Source: Branchiostoma floridae
Taxonomy: Eukaryota > Chordata > Leptocardii > Amphioxiformes > Branchiostomatidae
Direction of reading: 5' to 3'
DNA: 62,000 bases
Assembly: GCF_000003815.2 (NCBI RefSeq)
Contig: NC_049983.1
Coordinates: 18,243,231 to 18,305,230 of the forward strand
Shown here: positions 1 through 12,800 of the stretch, piece by piece
How the letters are laid out: each line of letters starts with the position of its first letter
Numbering within the stretch: position 1 is the first letter of the stretch
Made by a program: the position numbers and the translations under genes
Notes under the pieces: model-generated
Told to the model about the DNA's origin: nothing
Seen by the model: the letters and a program-made list of their open reading frames with translations, nothing else
Database searches by the model: none

Positions 1-192
1 TTTCAAATGTGCACTGTATTCATTGAGCACTTTGTATTAAATCATATGGTCATGAGATGAGAACAATAATTTCTTTAAAATTTGTTATTTACAGAAAGGA
101 AACTTACAAAATGTATCAACATACATGTACTATTTTTGCTCAGTTTCTCTTTCTTATAATGTATTTACTTGCAAATTCTCCCTTTAAAACAG

Positions 193-323
193 TGTCTTGT
201 GAAGGTTTTCCAGAAATTGCAGGTATCGAGGCTCTGAAAGAAGAATTGAAGGGGAGATTCAGTCATACAGTACATTGTAAGACATATGAAGAGAAACAAA
301 AGGATCATATTACCAATCTATAG
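193..323 (+). CDS. Possible terminal exon of an unrecognised plus-strand gene
   Basis: An open stretch follows a pyrimidine-poor but usable AG acceptor at 191-192 and ends in TAG at 321-323. It would encode about 42 residues, beginning SCEGFPEIAG and ending KQKDHITNL. The composition, with charged amphipathic segments such as ALKEELKGRF, looks protein-like, whereas the frame upstream of the acceptor is hydrophobic and intron-like. I do not recognise the family. If real, the gene enters from the left edge and converges on the Nudix gene, whose stop codon is about 380 bp away. No poly(A) signal was pinned down. It could be a chance frame. Confidence 0.35.
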
Positions 324-705
324 CTGCTATACCCCCAGCACAAGAAAAGGCTACCTCTGCAGGGAGGTTCAATGTACACTTGCACGATAATCCCCACTAA
401 GAAGTCAATACTGCCTTATCTTTGTGTGTGCCAACAGAGGCCCTCAAGGCCTGCATGGGTTTACATTGGACATCCCAGTTAATACCTATGGTTTATTATT
501 AGTTTTGCAACTGGGCAGTATTGGCACGGAGTTTAATGCTGAAGTAGCAGAAAAAATCTCAGCAATCAATGGTTTGCGTACGACTCAATGAATTTTCACT
601 CATATTTTCATTAAAAAAACACAGAGGCTGTTGATTCCTGCCCATGATGTCCCATTCACATACATAAAATATTCCGATACATAAATATCATATTTTTCAA
701 TGGAG

Positions 706-834
706 CTACAACAGGACTGAACAAAATGTAGAAGCACCTTGGTCTGGATGAACATGCCCATGTCGTATAAGGAAGTCCAGCACTACCATGGCACAGTTGG
801 GTTTGAAGTCTGGTTGGGCTATCTGCTCTTTTAC
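706..834 (-). CDS. Nudix gene exon 8 (terminal as seen here)
   Basis: 43 codons including TAG at 706-708, acceptor CAG at 835-837. Encodes QIAQPDFKPNCAMVVLDFLI then RHGHVHPDQ, matching the family's C-terminal helix (NCA-V-DFL-RHG). The last residues GASTFCSVLL are not family-like. A weak donor (AAG/GTGCTT) just after PDQ could lead to an alternative last exon to the left. Confidence 0.85.
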   Translation of the reverse strand, partial: VKEQIAQPDFKPNCAMVVLDFLIRHGHVHPDQGASTFCSVLL

Positions 835-3800
835 CTGAGAACAAACAAAAACATCATCAACTTTTCTTACATTATCATAGACCTTAATATAAGAATATCC
901 TAAAAATTGTATGCATCAAGTATTTTAAAGCAAAAAAATAGTGTATGTAAACATTCATTTTGTACAGTTGAAAAATCATCTACTAAGTCATCAATATTCA
1001 CATGACCAAATGTTACATAATGCAAGTTGTGTGACATTCACAAGTTTTGGGCTAATTGCAAGTACATGGTGGAAACATATAGATGACATACAAATAACAA
1101 TGGACAGCAATTGACATTATCAACACTAATGAAAAATCTTAATAAAAACCCAAAACAGTCAATAGTGACATAACAAGAAAAATTATGAACCAATCCCGTC
1201 TACAATTATTATTTGCAAAGCGTCTTGTGCATGCATTATAGGTACTGCTGAAATTGTTGTCATTCTTGACAGCTGGAGATCACCTGAGTGCAGGAGTCAC
1301 TTTTTGTAACATACATATTGCAGCCTAAATATTCTTATGTAACAAGGTAAAGACATGTTTACCATTAGTGATGAGACAAGAAGATGAAGCTGTCACAGAT
1401 ACAGAATCTACATATAATTCAATCTAAGCAGCTTAATCAAATCATCTATTACGATAACCCGATACAACCAAATAATCCAAGTACTCATGTTAAGAATAGG
1501 CAAGGCTTTAGTCTTGAGCCCTTAAGATTCCAGTCACCTTTTCTGTACAAGTTTGACAACAGCACTAATCAAAATCCCTCACGTTCGACCTTCCTGTTTC
1601 TAGTCCCCAGACTAAGGGGCTTAGATGACGCATGTTTCCCACAGATAACTGAAGACCTTTTACATATTGATCTTGGAGAAAGGAGCTTGTCAGGATGAGT
1701 TTGAGATGTATGCATGCAACCTCATGACTGTACGTAGTTTGCATTCTGTGACTATGTTACTAATATGATCATATCAAGTTCCTTTACTATTATAAATCTA
1801 ATGTGTAACATGTATAGGTTTGGGGCTTATTCCATGCTCAGGAATTAGCCTGTAAATTACAGGAGAGAGCGATTTTGAAGGTGACATTCACGAGGGCTCC
1901 CTCCTGGCTGCAGAGATAAAATGCACGTCAAATTAACTTAACCATGCACTCTGAGTTCTCACTAGCATGGTCTGCTGTAAGCTAAATCATTTAGAGCTGC
2001 AGGCTTCGACCAATTACATGTACATCTGTGAAGAGGAGACAGGGTTGACAGAACTCAAGTTCTGCAGGACTCCTAGGGGAGACAGAGTGAGGTGGGATTT
2101 ACTCTGAAATAGAAAAGTTAGGTGTTTGGCAAATTTGTTTTGAATATGGTAGGTCAACTGACCACAGAACCACAGGCCAACTTGTGCTTGAGGTGCATCT
2201 CTCCACAAACAGTGCCTCCATTTAACACCCTATATCATACGGATGCTACTAGGTACTCATTTACACCTGTTTAGTGCCTTTCTCAAGGACACAATATGAG
2301 CTACGTACATCTAGCTAACCTCTGAGTCAACAACCCTACCAGGCTACTAACCCCACAAGGCTACTGTGCCACTGTAGTTGTTGACAAGGCCATACCACTT
2401 TATTTCTCTGGTTATAGTAATGATTAAGCAAGAGGTTAAGATGGGAATTTAGTGTACCAGGATGCAGAGTTTTCATGCCTGTGAGATAAACATGAGAGTA
2501 GTGTGTTTACATTTGAGAATGAACAAATCTAAAAGTGACTTCCATAAATCTAAAGCTTGCAAGTCCCTACCACATTCAATGCATGTTTACACCGGTATTA
2601 CAGAATGATACAGATACTTTCGGGTAAGCATCTCTCTAGAGCTTTCTGTGCAACTGTTTAGTCATTGTTATACATTCAGTCAAATTGATAATCAAAAAAA
2701 GATTATTTCACTCAGTCAACAATAAATCAGGAAGCCATCTAATGTGTTAGAAAGTGGAAGCTAGCTGCAATTTTTTTCTAATCTGAATTGGGAGGGGCTA
2801 AATTTCTCCAAATGTTATGCAGCTCAGATGTTCAGAACAGATGGAAATGAAAACCCTTCATGGCCCTAATGAACATTAATTGAAAGGAAATAGCTGAATA
2901 CGTTGGATGGGTACCAGTAGGTAAACAGATACATGTAAATGTAGGTTAATCGATGCAATCAATTCCTCACACTGTGGTCGAGTTAAACCCCCCATTGTTA
3001 CCGTTCTAATCCTTTTTTCTGTTTCTGCACGTCAATATCTTTTTTATTAAGACAATCTATATCAAAACACACCCCTGTAACCTGCAAAAACTTTGCCGAA
3101 AAAAACTTTGAGCTTCCAGGAGAAAAAAAATTGCAACTTGGCAAGCTTAAGCTAGAAGAATAGTCTGGCTTTGCGTTATACAAAACACAAGTCACAGGAA
3201 ACAACCATCTCCCTGATGTTAACGAACCTACAAAATGTGGCAAGTCTAGATGAATGAGCCGGCTCACAGAATAAATTAGAACTAAATGCACATGCACAAG
3301 ATTAAAGGTAAAGAGTGATGAGTTCTAGTATCTAGACCATGCTTGATATAATGTCTATAATACGTGTTTTATGTCATAGGGACATTTAACTTTGGCATAT
3401 TACCCACATTGAAATGCATCCCACGTAAACTGTGAGCCATATAGATCAAGATACCATATTAGATACCTTGTCCATGTCCCAGAGGTAGAACTCACTCACT
3501 TCCCCATCAGTGTTGACTGGCTGGAAGTCCAGGGGTAACTTGAGGTCAAACACAAATTGAATCTCAGGAAACAGCCCTCTCTCATCTTCATAGAAGTAAC
3601 TGCATGGTGAGGAGAGAAACAGAAGATACACAGCCATCTTATTATAGCATGTTAGAAAACACATTCAACCTTTCATTGACATGAATGAAAGAAACGCATG
3701 GCTTGTATGAATTGCCAATGCTGAAACACAAATGTTCTAGTATTTGTTGACTAAATTATATGATAATGCCATACTTTTTGTTTTTACATTATCCCTGTCT

Positions 3801-6800
3801 CCAAATGCAATAGCTACTGTAGATATTATTTGAACTCAAGTGAAGTATTGTCTGCTATGCTGGATGGTTTAACTTCAAATTTGCCAGGTACATTAGATAT
3901 TATAACTGCAGTGTTGTAGTTGTGAATATATATAATTACAAAGGCATGTACATTCATAGGGCTACATGTAAGTCTTCCCAGTCAAACCTCCAGCATGGTG
4001 GCTACAATGTCACATGAAAAGAACCCTCTAGATTGAACATCATTATGAATCACAGAGTGTTCTCCAGTGTAAGATTGAAAGATTGAAACTTCATTATGTG
4101 TTATTGAGCATATATAGTCAGGCGACACAGAGTCTGCAAACCATAACTAACTCTTGAACCATGGCATATTGTCTGAAAGCAATTTTACACAATCTTCATA
4201 CCGATGTAGTGTGGGTAGTGGTTGTTAGTGACCCAGTCTCTGGATCAAGAGGTCGGGAGTTCAAATCCCAGTTGTTGTCCATCACTCAGGGCTGTCTCCA
4301 GGACTGAAATTTTCTTGTTGGAACGGAATTTCATTTTTAACTTATCCGCCCTAAAAATCTTCTTTTCATGACAAGAAACTGCTGAAAATGCATTTTTCAA
4401 AGGCTTAAAATGACATATCTAAAATGGAAAATCAACAACATGGGCTCCCAAACAATGAGAGGGACAGAAAAAAATTTCAAAACTGGATCCGGAGACACTC
4501 CTGGCCATCACCTACTTAATATGCATGAAAGGCTTGCAGTCCTTGGTTCAATGTACTTGAGGAAAAGATCTTTTTGGAATGACCTGGTTTAACAAACCTG
4601 TACTGGACATATCGTCCATCTTTCCAGAAATTACCTGAGTGGAAGATTAAAATCTAGTTCTTCAGTGAGCCAAACTGGGTCGAGATCACTTTCATTTTCC
4701 TCTATTTAAGCTTTTAGGTCAACTACTAGTGTACCGCCAGTCAAGAATGATGGATGTTTCTTGGGAAAAATGACCTGAATATGGAGTCCTACTTCTGGGG
4801 AAACATGTGACCCATCAATCTTAGGTCTCACCAATCTTATTTGTATCTTCTCGGATTCGCCTGTATTTCCATTTTTTTAACGAAAAAAAAAGTCCTGAAA
4901 AAAAATACAGGTTTTGCTATCACAAACCTGTAAATATTGCCTTTAGAGCCACATACACATAATATCAGTCTAAAAACAATGCTTTTACTCAGAAAGTTAG
5001 TCAAAGGAAGGGATTCATTGCATAAGATGTTCCACTAAACTCCTCACGCTGTCTCTTTTTTTTGTTATTTAAGCCATATATCTTCACCCCAGACCAAATC
5101 ATGTTTATTTTCTTTTCTTTTTGACCTGTTCTTTCTGAACAACATCCAAGAGGCAACAAATAAATTTGGTGTGGCCTTACAGCCCCTCAAAACCATCTGC
5201 CGACCACTCTATAGTTTATGGCCTTATCAAGTTAAAAGGATGTCAACTAAGTCTGCCATAACCAAACATGTACAATAAGTCATATAACGGGCTGTCTCCA
5301 GCTTTAATGTCTTTCCTGTCCCACTCACTCTTTGGGTGGCCACATTAAGGACCATACAGACTGAGACCACAATAGTCATTAGAAAGGCTCCTATTTCCAG
5401 ACAACCCATTAGTGAAATCATCTGGACAAGATGGAGTCCATGCGGACACAAGTATGGTTCTTATATGAAAGGTTTGACCTGATTTGTGGATAATTCCACG
5501 AACAATACCCCAAAATTAGGCTTAAAAGAACGAGATGGAGTATTGGTTTGTTCTTTATTCACACAAAATTAACAAAAAGTCGTTACGATTGGTACATCCC
5601 ACTGCAGCTGTTTGATCAGCACCATGGACAGCTACATAGTAAATAAACCACTACCGAATACAGGAGCCTTAATAACAGTGCTGTTAACTACTTCTGATGA
5701 TGGCATCTTCATGAATGTTGATACTTATCAGTGCTGATGATGTGAAAAACCACTTATGGAAGCCCAAGGTTGAATGGGCATGTGCAATGGTATGTGTCAA
5801 TATCTATGTTTGTCATCAGTCGTTTCCTCAACGAAGTGCGCTACACTAAAAAAGTTTATTCTATTGTTCCAGTGCAATGTTCCATTTAAGATGCTACCCG
5901 AAGGAGAATATTGAAAATGCTATATTAAGAAACTTTCATGCACTGTTAAAGCAATTACTATTGTACCAAATTCTGCTTCAACAACAATAATTAATATCCA
6001 CTTCCACTAAACATCAGTCAGGACTATATCTAGAGACTATATATACACAAGAAGTCAATATTCTCAGTCTGCCTTGAGGTTTTTCTGATCAGAATGTCAT
6101 GATTTCTGACAAGGCAACCGGAGTTGGGCTTTGGTTGAATAGTATTGCTAATTGGAAGTGATGGCCTGAAGGCACAAGTGAATCATACCTGACGTGTCTA
6201 CATTGTCATTGAATTGGAGGACTTCTCTGTTCATCTTACCCTTCATTTCACCTTCAAAGTAAAATGTATGTGTATAAATGCATTGTATAACATGTATGCA
6301 GTACAAATTAGAAGTACATTTCATCTAGGGACAAATCAGACCAATCCACTATACTTTTATGAGACTTATGTCTTCTATTAACATGTTCTCAATGAACTCA
6401 ATGAACTTGACAATAGCTCTTGTTATTGGTTAATATTTGGCTATTTGACAGCAGACAAGGTGATATTTCCTATACTTTCTTGCTATTTTCTTGCCCTATA
6501 AATAATTTCTTAAATAAATTCACTTACTAAAATTTCAATTCAGGTCAAAGTCATGTTGTACAGGTGTGTCTCATGACCCATGACCTCTTCCTGGCCTATG
6601 ACCTAGCCCTTAGGTCATTAATCATTTTGGCTACGAAATATTTGTCAGAAGCAGTGTAACTGGGATTAGTGTAACTTCTGAATGCCTGAAAAACTTCTGA
6701 AAACCACAATGTCCTTACCATACCGTAACAAAGGACAGTATATATTTTGCACAAATTTTCAAATACCAATTGTTTCTATTCTATATCAAGTTGCAAGGCT

Positions 6801-9800
6801 ACCGGGTACTTTGCAGGAAACCTATCACAGGTGCGGACTGAAACAAGAACAGGATGGATACCAGGCTTGGTGGAATTGTGGTTTCAGTCCACTCACCTCC
6901 TGATTTATTTATCAAATGACCTGGAAAGACTCAGGGGACGTTCACCCTAAATCCCTTTAACAGGGGATAACCCTGTCTTCTCTTCTAATGTAAACCACAG
7001 TACATCAGACTGTTTGGTCCTAGTCCAGAATGTGGATTGGATTATCTCATGCAGCCATGGTTTCAGAACTAATTCATGTCCAATCCTAACATATCATCTA
7101 CATCATTGCCCAAACACATATCCATGAAGAAGGCCCTAAACTACAGGCAAGGGTATTGTAAGATTTTACAGGTACCGGTGTATATAATACGATATCAATA
7201 TGAAATCAGATACAAGCACATAGAATTGCTTAGTACAAGCACACAATAATGACACAAGATGAGACATACAGTGTAGCAAGGGGGTTGAAATGTTGCTTAA
7301 AAGATCAACGCAGAAAATAACTTAGGATTAAAATGTGGTACAGGTTTCTTTTCTGTCCTCCTTCTCTGTATGTGTCAGTACAAACTATATATAAAATGTT
7401 TTTAGTTTCTGTAAAATTCTTGTTTTATTAATTTTTTCCCACTGGCCCTCCTAAGGCAATAACATACATATAGCAGGAAATGTGATAACCCATTCCTCTG
7501 ACCTTTCTGGGACCTTTGACCTAACTTCCTGTCAGTGGTGTCCTCAACGTGCCTAGCATGTGGAAATCAGCCACTATACTGCAATCATGTAGGTATTGAC
7601 ACACAAACACTAAGCAGACACACACAAAAACTGTATTTTAACAATATGTATACTATCAACACTGATTGCAGTATTTCCCATAGAGCTACATTGAATCCAC
7701 AAGTGCTTGATAAAATCTAAACATTTCAAATCGATTACATCATGTATCAAGAATCTCTTTAACACTGCACATGTACATGTAGCCAGGTGACCTAGTTTTG
7801 ATTTTGATATAGATATCTTGAACCTTTCGTGTGCCCTCCACCTCATATAATGTATCTAAACGTGACAAGAATGCCTGGTATAAATGTATGAAATACAGCT
7901 TTGCCATTTTAGCACAGTCCAGTTCAACTATCACATCTAATTTCTACACATACAAGTACCCCGTTTTTTGTCACATTGACATCATTAATCTTATTGTTTG
8001 AAGTTGATTTAATAGGAAAGTAACATCCAGTCGCCTACATTCAACTTTGGATTGTAACTCTCCTCAATTGAAAAACTGAGTTTACTGGATGTTGTCCAGC
8101 AGTGAGAGAGGACTGTAAAGTGTGGTGAAGGGAAGTGGAGCATACATCATGGATCAATACAAGAATGCACAATCACAATGTATAAAAAGTTAATTAGAAA
8201 CATAGCCATAGAAATAGTTCTTGATTTTCACTTCAACCTTAAAAAAATTGATTTTTAAGTTTCAAGGGCACTATGCTGATGTTTGAATAAATGGTTAATG
8301 CCCCGNNNNNNNNNNNNNNNNNNNNNNNNNNNNNNNNNNNNNNNNNNNNNNNNNNNNNNNNNNNNNNNNNNNNNNNNNNNNNNNNNNNNNNNNNNNNNNN
8401 NNNNNGTGTTTACTGTAGCAACCTGCGGATGACCGCGGGTGACCCCCGGTAGAACGCCCGTTCTGTTCGATCACGTCAGATCGAACAAGATTCGTGTTCT
8501 AATACCCCGAATATAAGGTCAAATTTGACCATCGGGTTTGTTTAGTGGGGGTGTTGAAAGTCATGTTCAATTAATCTTTTTCTATTTAAAAATCATTTAT
8601 ATCTTTTTAATTGTGTTGTAGTTTAACATAAATTGAAAAAAGTACAGTACGCTGTTTAATAGATATAATCGATAAATACTTAACACTAGTATTAGCGTCC
8701 TGTCCCTTCTATAATGGTGCGGTCCAAAAAGTGGTCGGTTATTCTAATAACCGCCCACTTTTCAGGTTACTGCCTGATAACCCACAGGAAATGGGGGCCT
8801 CTGATTGGTCAACTCCATCTGGCTATATGATAATAGTACTTTATGTATAGCTATAGAGTAAAGTACTTGTAAAATTGCACAGTGGGTCATCACAAAACAC
8901 ATTTATTCCTGCTGTGGTATACTTTCCTGAGAGCTGTTATACATTCAACAAGCAATGGTGCTATTAAAGAGATCTGGAGACGTACATTGAGAATGTGTTT
9001 TGCATCTTCTGTGAATAACTTCATCAGGTTGGCAATTATTCATATAGTAAGGTTCTTTTATTTCTTGGTTGTGCTAAAAGAACCTTACTATATGTGTTTC
9101 GCATCTTATTCTTTATTACTTTACCTGCAAAAATCCAATACAGTAACTGTTACACAACTTATAGTCCCATCAGAGACAATATCATAGTGGTGATATTTGG
9201 AATTCTCAGAAATGGCATTTTCAAAGAAGATGACCAAACATGAAGTGGAGAGGTCCCTGTTAAGACCGCAAACATGATTGACTACTGCAAACGTGTCCGT
9301 ATAATCTACCCTCTCCCAGCCATCGGTGATGAGTCTCAGTGGCTCAGGTGTGTTGGTGTGAAAACATAATCATTCTCATCACCTTGACTTCTCATTGCCC
9401 TCCGCCGGTATTGATTCTAACGTGTGGCCCCATCTAGTGACTATCATAGAAGCTATTATTACCCAAGCCTACAGCAGGAATTAGAACAAACTGTCCAATT
9501 TGCCGGGGCAAGTAACATATACGACGTTCTATGAATCATACAAAAATGTAAGATCATTTAAGACAAGTAATTACCATAGCCCTAGCCATCACATGTGTTA
9601 TATTAGTGATCCTCCCCTTCTCTTCTCCCCTTCATCATCCCCAGCTAATGGGAATGGCTTAAACCAGCTGTCATTGGACTAAACTACATTACTTTCAGGA
9701 AGGGGAAGTATTTCTCTAATGCTGCAGTACCGGACAACACTGCTAGGGGGTCATACTCACCATGTTTCTTTGGGACTTCAACAACTGCCAACATACAAAA

Positions 9801-12800
9801 ATTCATTTAAAAAATTCATCAACATGATCTTGAGTTATAGGTGCAATACCACGAAACACAACCACACAACCAAAACTTTTAACATATAAAACCCTGTCAG
9901 AGGTGAACCTCCTTCCCAGAAGTAATGTCACAGTGTCCCTAGTAGCTTGAGTTAGCTTTCACTTCAAAGACACCATTGGTTCAAATAATGAAATAGACAA
10001 CAGTTATAGAGATGTCCTTGAAAACTAGCGATTACACTTTTATTAGTAAATTGTAATAAGAGCAATTACTGGCTATTTTCGTAAATACCACTTTTTCAAA
10101 CACATAAGTATTGATTTTTCAACATGTTCAACAATGGACATGGCACACTCGCTAACTTTTTAACATTATAATTATCTGCATAAAGACTAGTACTCATATT
10201 AAGGAGATTCATGTTTCAACATTAATCTAATAAAAAAACAACTGTGCACTCAAGTCAAGCACCAAAACAAATTTCACAGAATCTATAGGCGTCCTCGGGT
10301 TGTACTGACCGCCTATTTCTGACACTTGATTTTTTTAGAAACTTTGTGAGTAACTGACACTTAAGGATCTTAAATTTGCTCACCAGATAAACATTTCCCT
10401 AGTATGCAACGTCCTTAATTCCGAACTACACAACTGACTCAAGAAAAAGACATACTAGCTGTAACCTCCTACAGAACAGATTGGATCTAATTGATGATGA
10501 CATGGCTCTCTCCTCCTCCATGTAACGTTCCCTGAACATGAGATTGAATTACCCACCATTCCTTCCCATAAAGCCAGGTGGGGCAAACCTGCCCATCAAT
10601 CCTGTTACGTGACCTTACCGTGACCCTGCGCTTGTTGGGCCCGGCATTGATGGAGTGCCTTTTTTTGTTTCAAGGACAAAGGGATGACGTTCGGAGCGCC
10701 TGGTGCCACCTCCTCATCACCAGGACACAGCTGCAGCTGCCGCGCATAATGAGAACACCCCTTTATAACACCTTCATCAATTCCTCATGAACTTGATCTT
10801 GATGTTGGGATCAGCCCAATACAGAATTGTTACGGTAGAAAGATTTAATTTTGAAGATTAATGAATGCTTCTTGTACCAGATTTTGGTATCAAATTACAT
10901 TTATGGTTGGTATGATACGTTTCGGATAAAGTAGTTCAAATTAATGTACTTATAATATGAGATCATGAAAAATCATACATTCTTGACTAATACTGTAATG
11001 AGGGGCTGTAACAAACTTATACCTTTTTCATGATCAGTTAATCCAATAAACTCATTCCCAAAATATTTCACAAAAGAGTAGAATACTTATTGTCTTATAA
11101 TAGTATATATAGATAAATTGTTGCTGGTGCCTTCCAAATTTACCACTAAGCGTTGCTGGCCCTCTTAAGTCTACTGTTAAGCATTGACAGGATCTCCCCA
11201 GATCCTCTGTAATTTGCTAATGCAAATGTACACATTACTCTATGTGCAGTTGTAATACAGCCTTTTCTGACAAATCATAAATAGTATATATAATGATCTG
11301 TATTCATTTTCTTTTCTGGTTCATGGTAATCTATAAAACATTTNNNNNNNNNNNNNNNNNNNNNNNNNNNNNNNNNNNNNNNNNNNNNNNNNNNNNNNNN
11401 NNNNNNNNNNNNNNNNNNNNNNNNNNNNNNNNNNNNNNNNNNNACAGCTTCATATCATACAAGCATGTACTTGTTTTATTTCATTTATCTATAAAACCTG
11501 GCATACCCTAGCTGCATTGAGGTTTTAAATGTTTTGTCTTCAGCAAATGTACAAGACAGTAGCGCAAAATTACTAAAGTTTCATCTACAAATCTTTTGGG
11601 ATAAAATCATATGAGGTGAAGATGGTCATTTTTGTAGGTATCACAACAAGGGACCAATCACAACAAATGGTTATGGGTGAGTGTGCAGTGCCTCCTCTCA
11701 AAACATCAGCATAAGTGCACATGATTTGCCATTGCCTTGTACTCAAGGTGAAAGTTAATGCCTCAATATATGGACTGTCACACTGTGCCTATAAGTCAAA
11801 TGCCTAGGCCTGACCTTCTAGGATGATCTAAGTAAAAGAAATGGCCTGAAAGAGTGGAGAAAATGAAGCACCCAACAGGGTTTAACCATAATGCACCAGC
11901 AACCATTCACATTTCTCATCACATCTAATTACTGAGGCATGCTAAACCATCATAAAAGCTTGTAATCAACTTTATGAGTCTCCAGTAACATGGCAGTTAC
12001 CCTGTCACTAATGAAGCAGTAACATCGTGATTAGGTTAGTTTGTACATAAATCTGGTAAAAAATCTAGTTTATGGGCAGCATTGCAAGATAGTATTTCCA
12101 TACAAATTTCCAGTTACTTGTATTGACTTTGTCTTAATTTTGCTCCCTATTGGACATAATCTAAAATTTATCACCACCTCCTAGCTCTTCAACAAGATCT
12201 CCTTTCTGCTCAGTGGATAGTGGAAGCTATCTGAAACATTTGACCATTTCCAGAATCATATCCAATTGGTTGAGTAACTGCTATTTGGGGTATCTTTATA
12301 CCTGGGTGTCTAACCTTCATCCAAGTTCCATATCAATTGTTAAATTCTTAAATCACAAAGTAATTAAACCCAGAGAGGTCATATTCAAGAACTCCTTGGT
12401 AAAACTTAATCCTCTTGTTAGCTGATTGTGTAAAAATTAACTTAACATTTCATAAGTATTAAAAGACTTTATATTTAGAAAGACAAATACCCTACAATAT
12501 TCTTGCACAGAAATGCTTGCAAAGCAAATGTATAAAAACATGTTTTTAAATTTTTGGACATTGTGACTAAATTTTGATACAGCTGATTGTCAAGTATGTA
12601 AATGACAGCACAATTCAGCCAATTCACTGCTGCAATGCCATACATGTTGAAATCAAACTTGTCATCAAGTACTAAGTAAAACCTCTGTCACCGTAGTACT
12701 GACCTGATAGCCCCAGCAGGCTGGGCTGTCAGAGCGATGTCCTGAGGGATGTTGGCCTCCTCTGCACACTCCTTCACCAACACCTCCTGCACTGTCAGCC

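Larger units (their letters stand above)
3600..12703. other. Intron 6 of the Nudix gene (9.1 kb)
   Basis: A long intron with no exon signal that I can support. It contains two assembly gaps, a tRNA-derived SINE near 4.2 kb, two strong hairpins at 8.73 and 9.04 kb, and one copy of a dispersed repeat with a DR1-type nuclear receptor site at about 7.5 kb. Confidence 0.65.

Noticed and set aside
11293-11511. Plus-strand frame spanning the second gap
   Set aside because: Nearly half its codons are N; an artefact of the placeholder.
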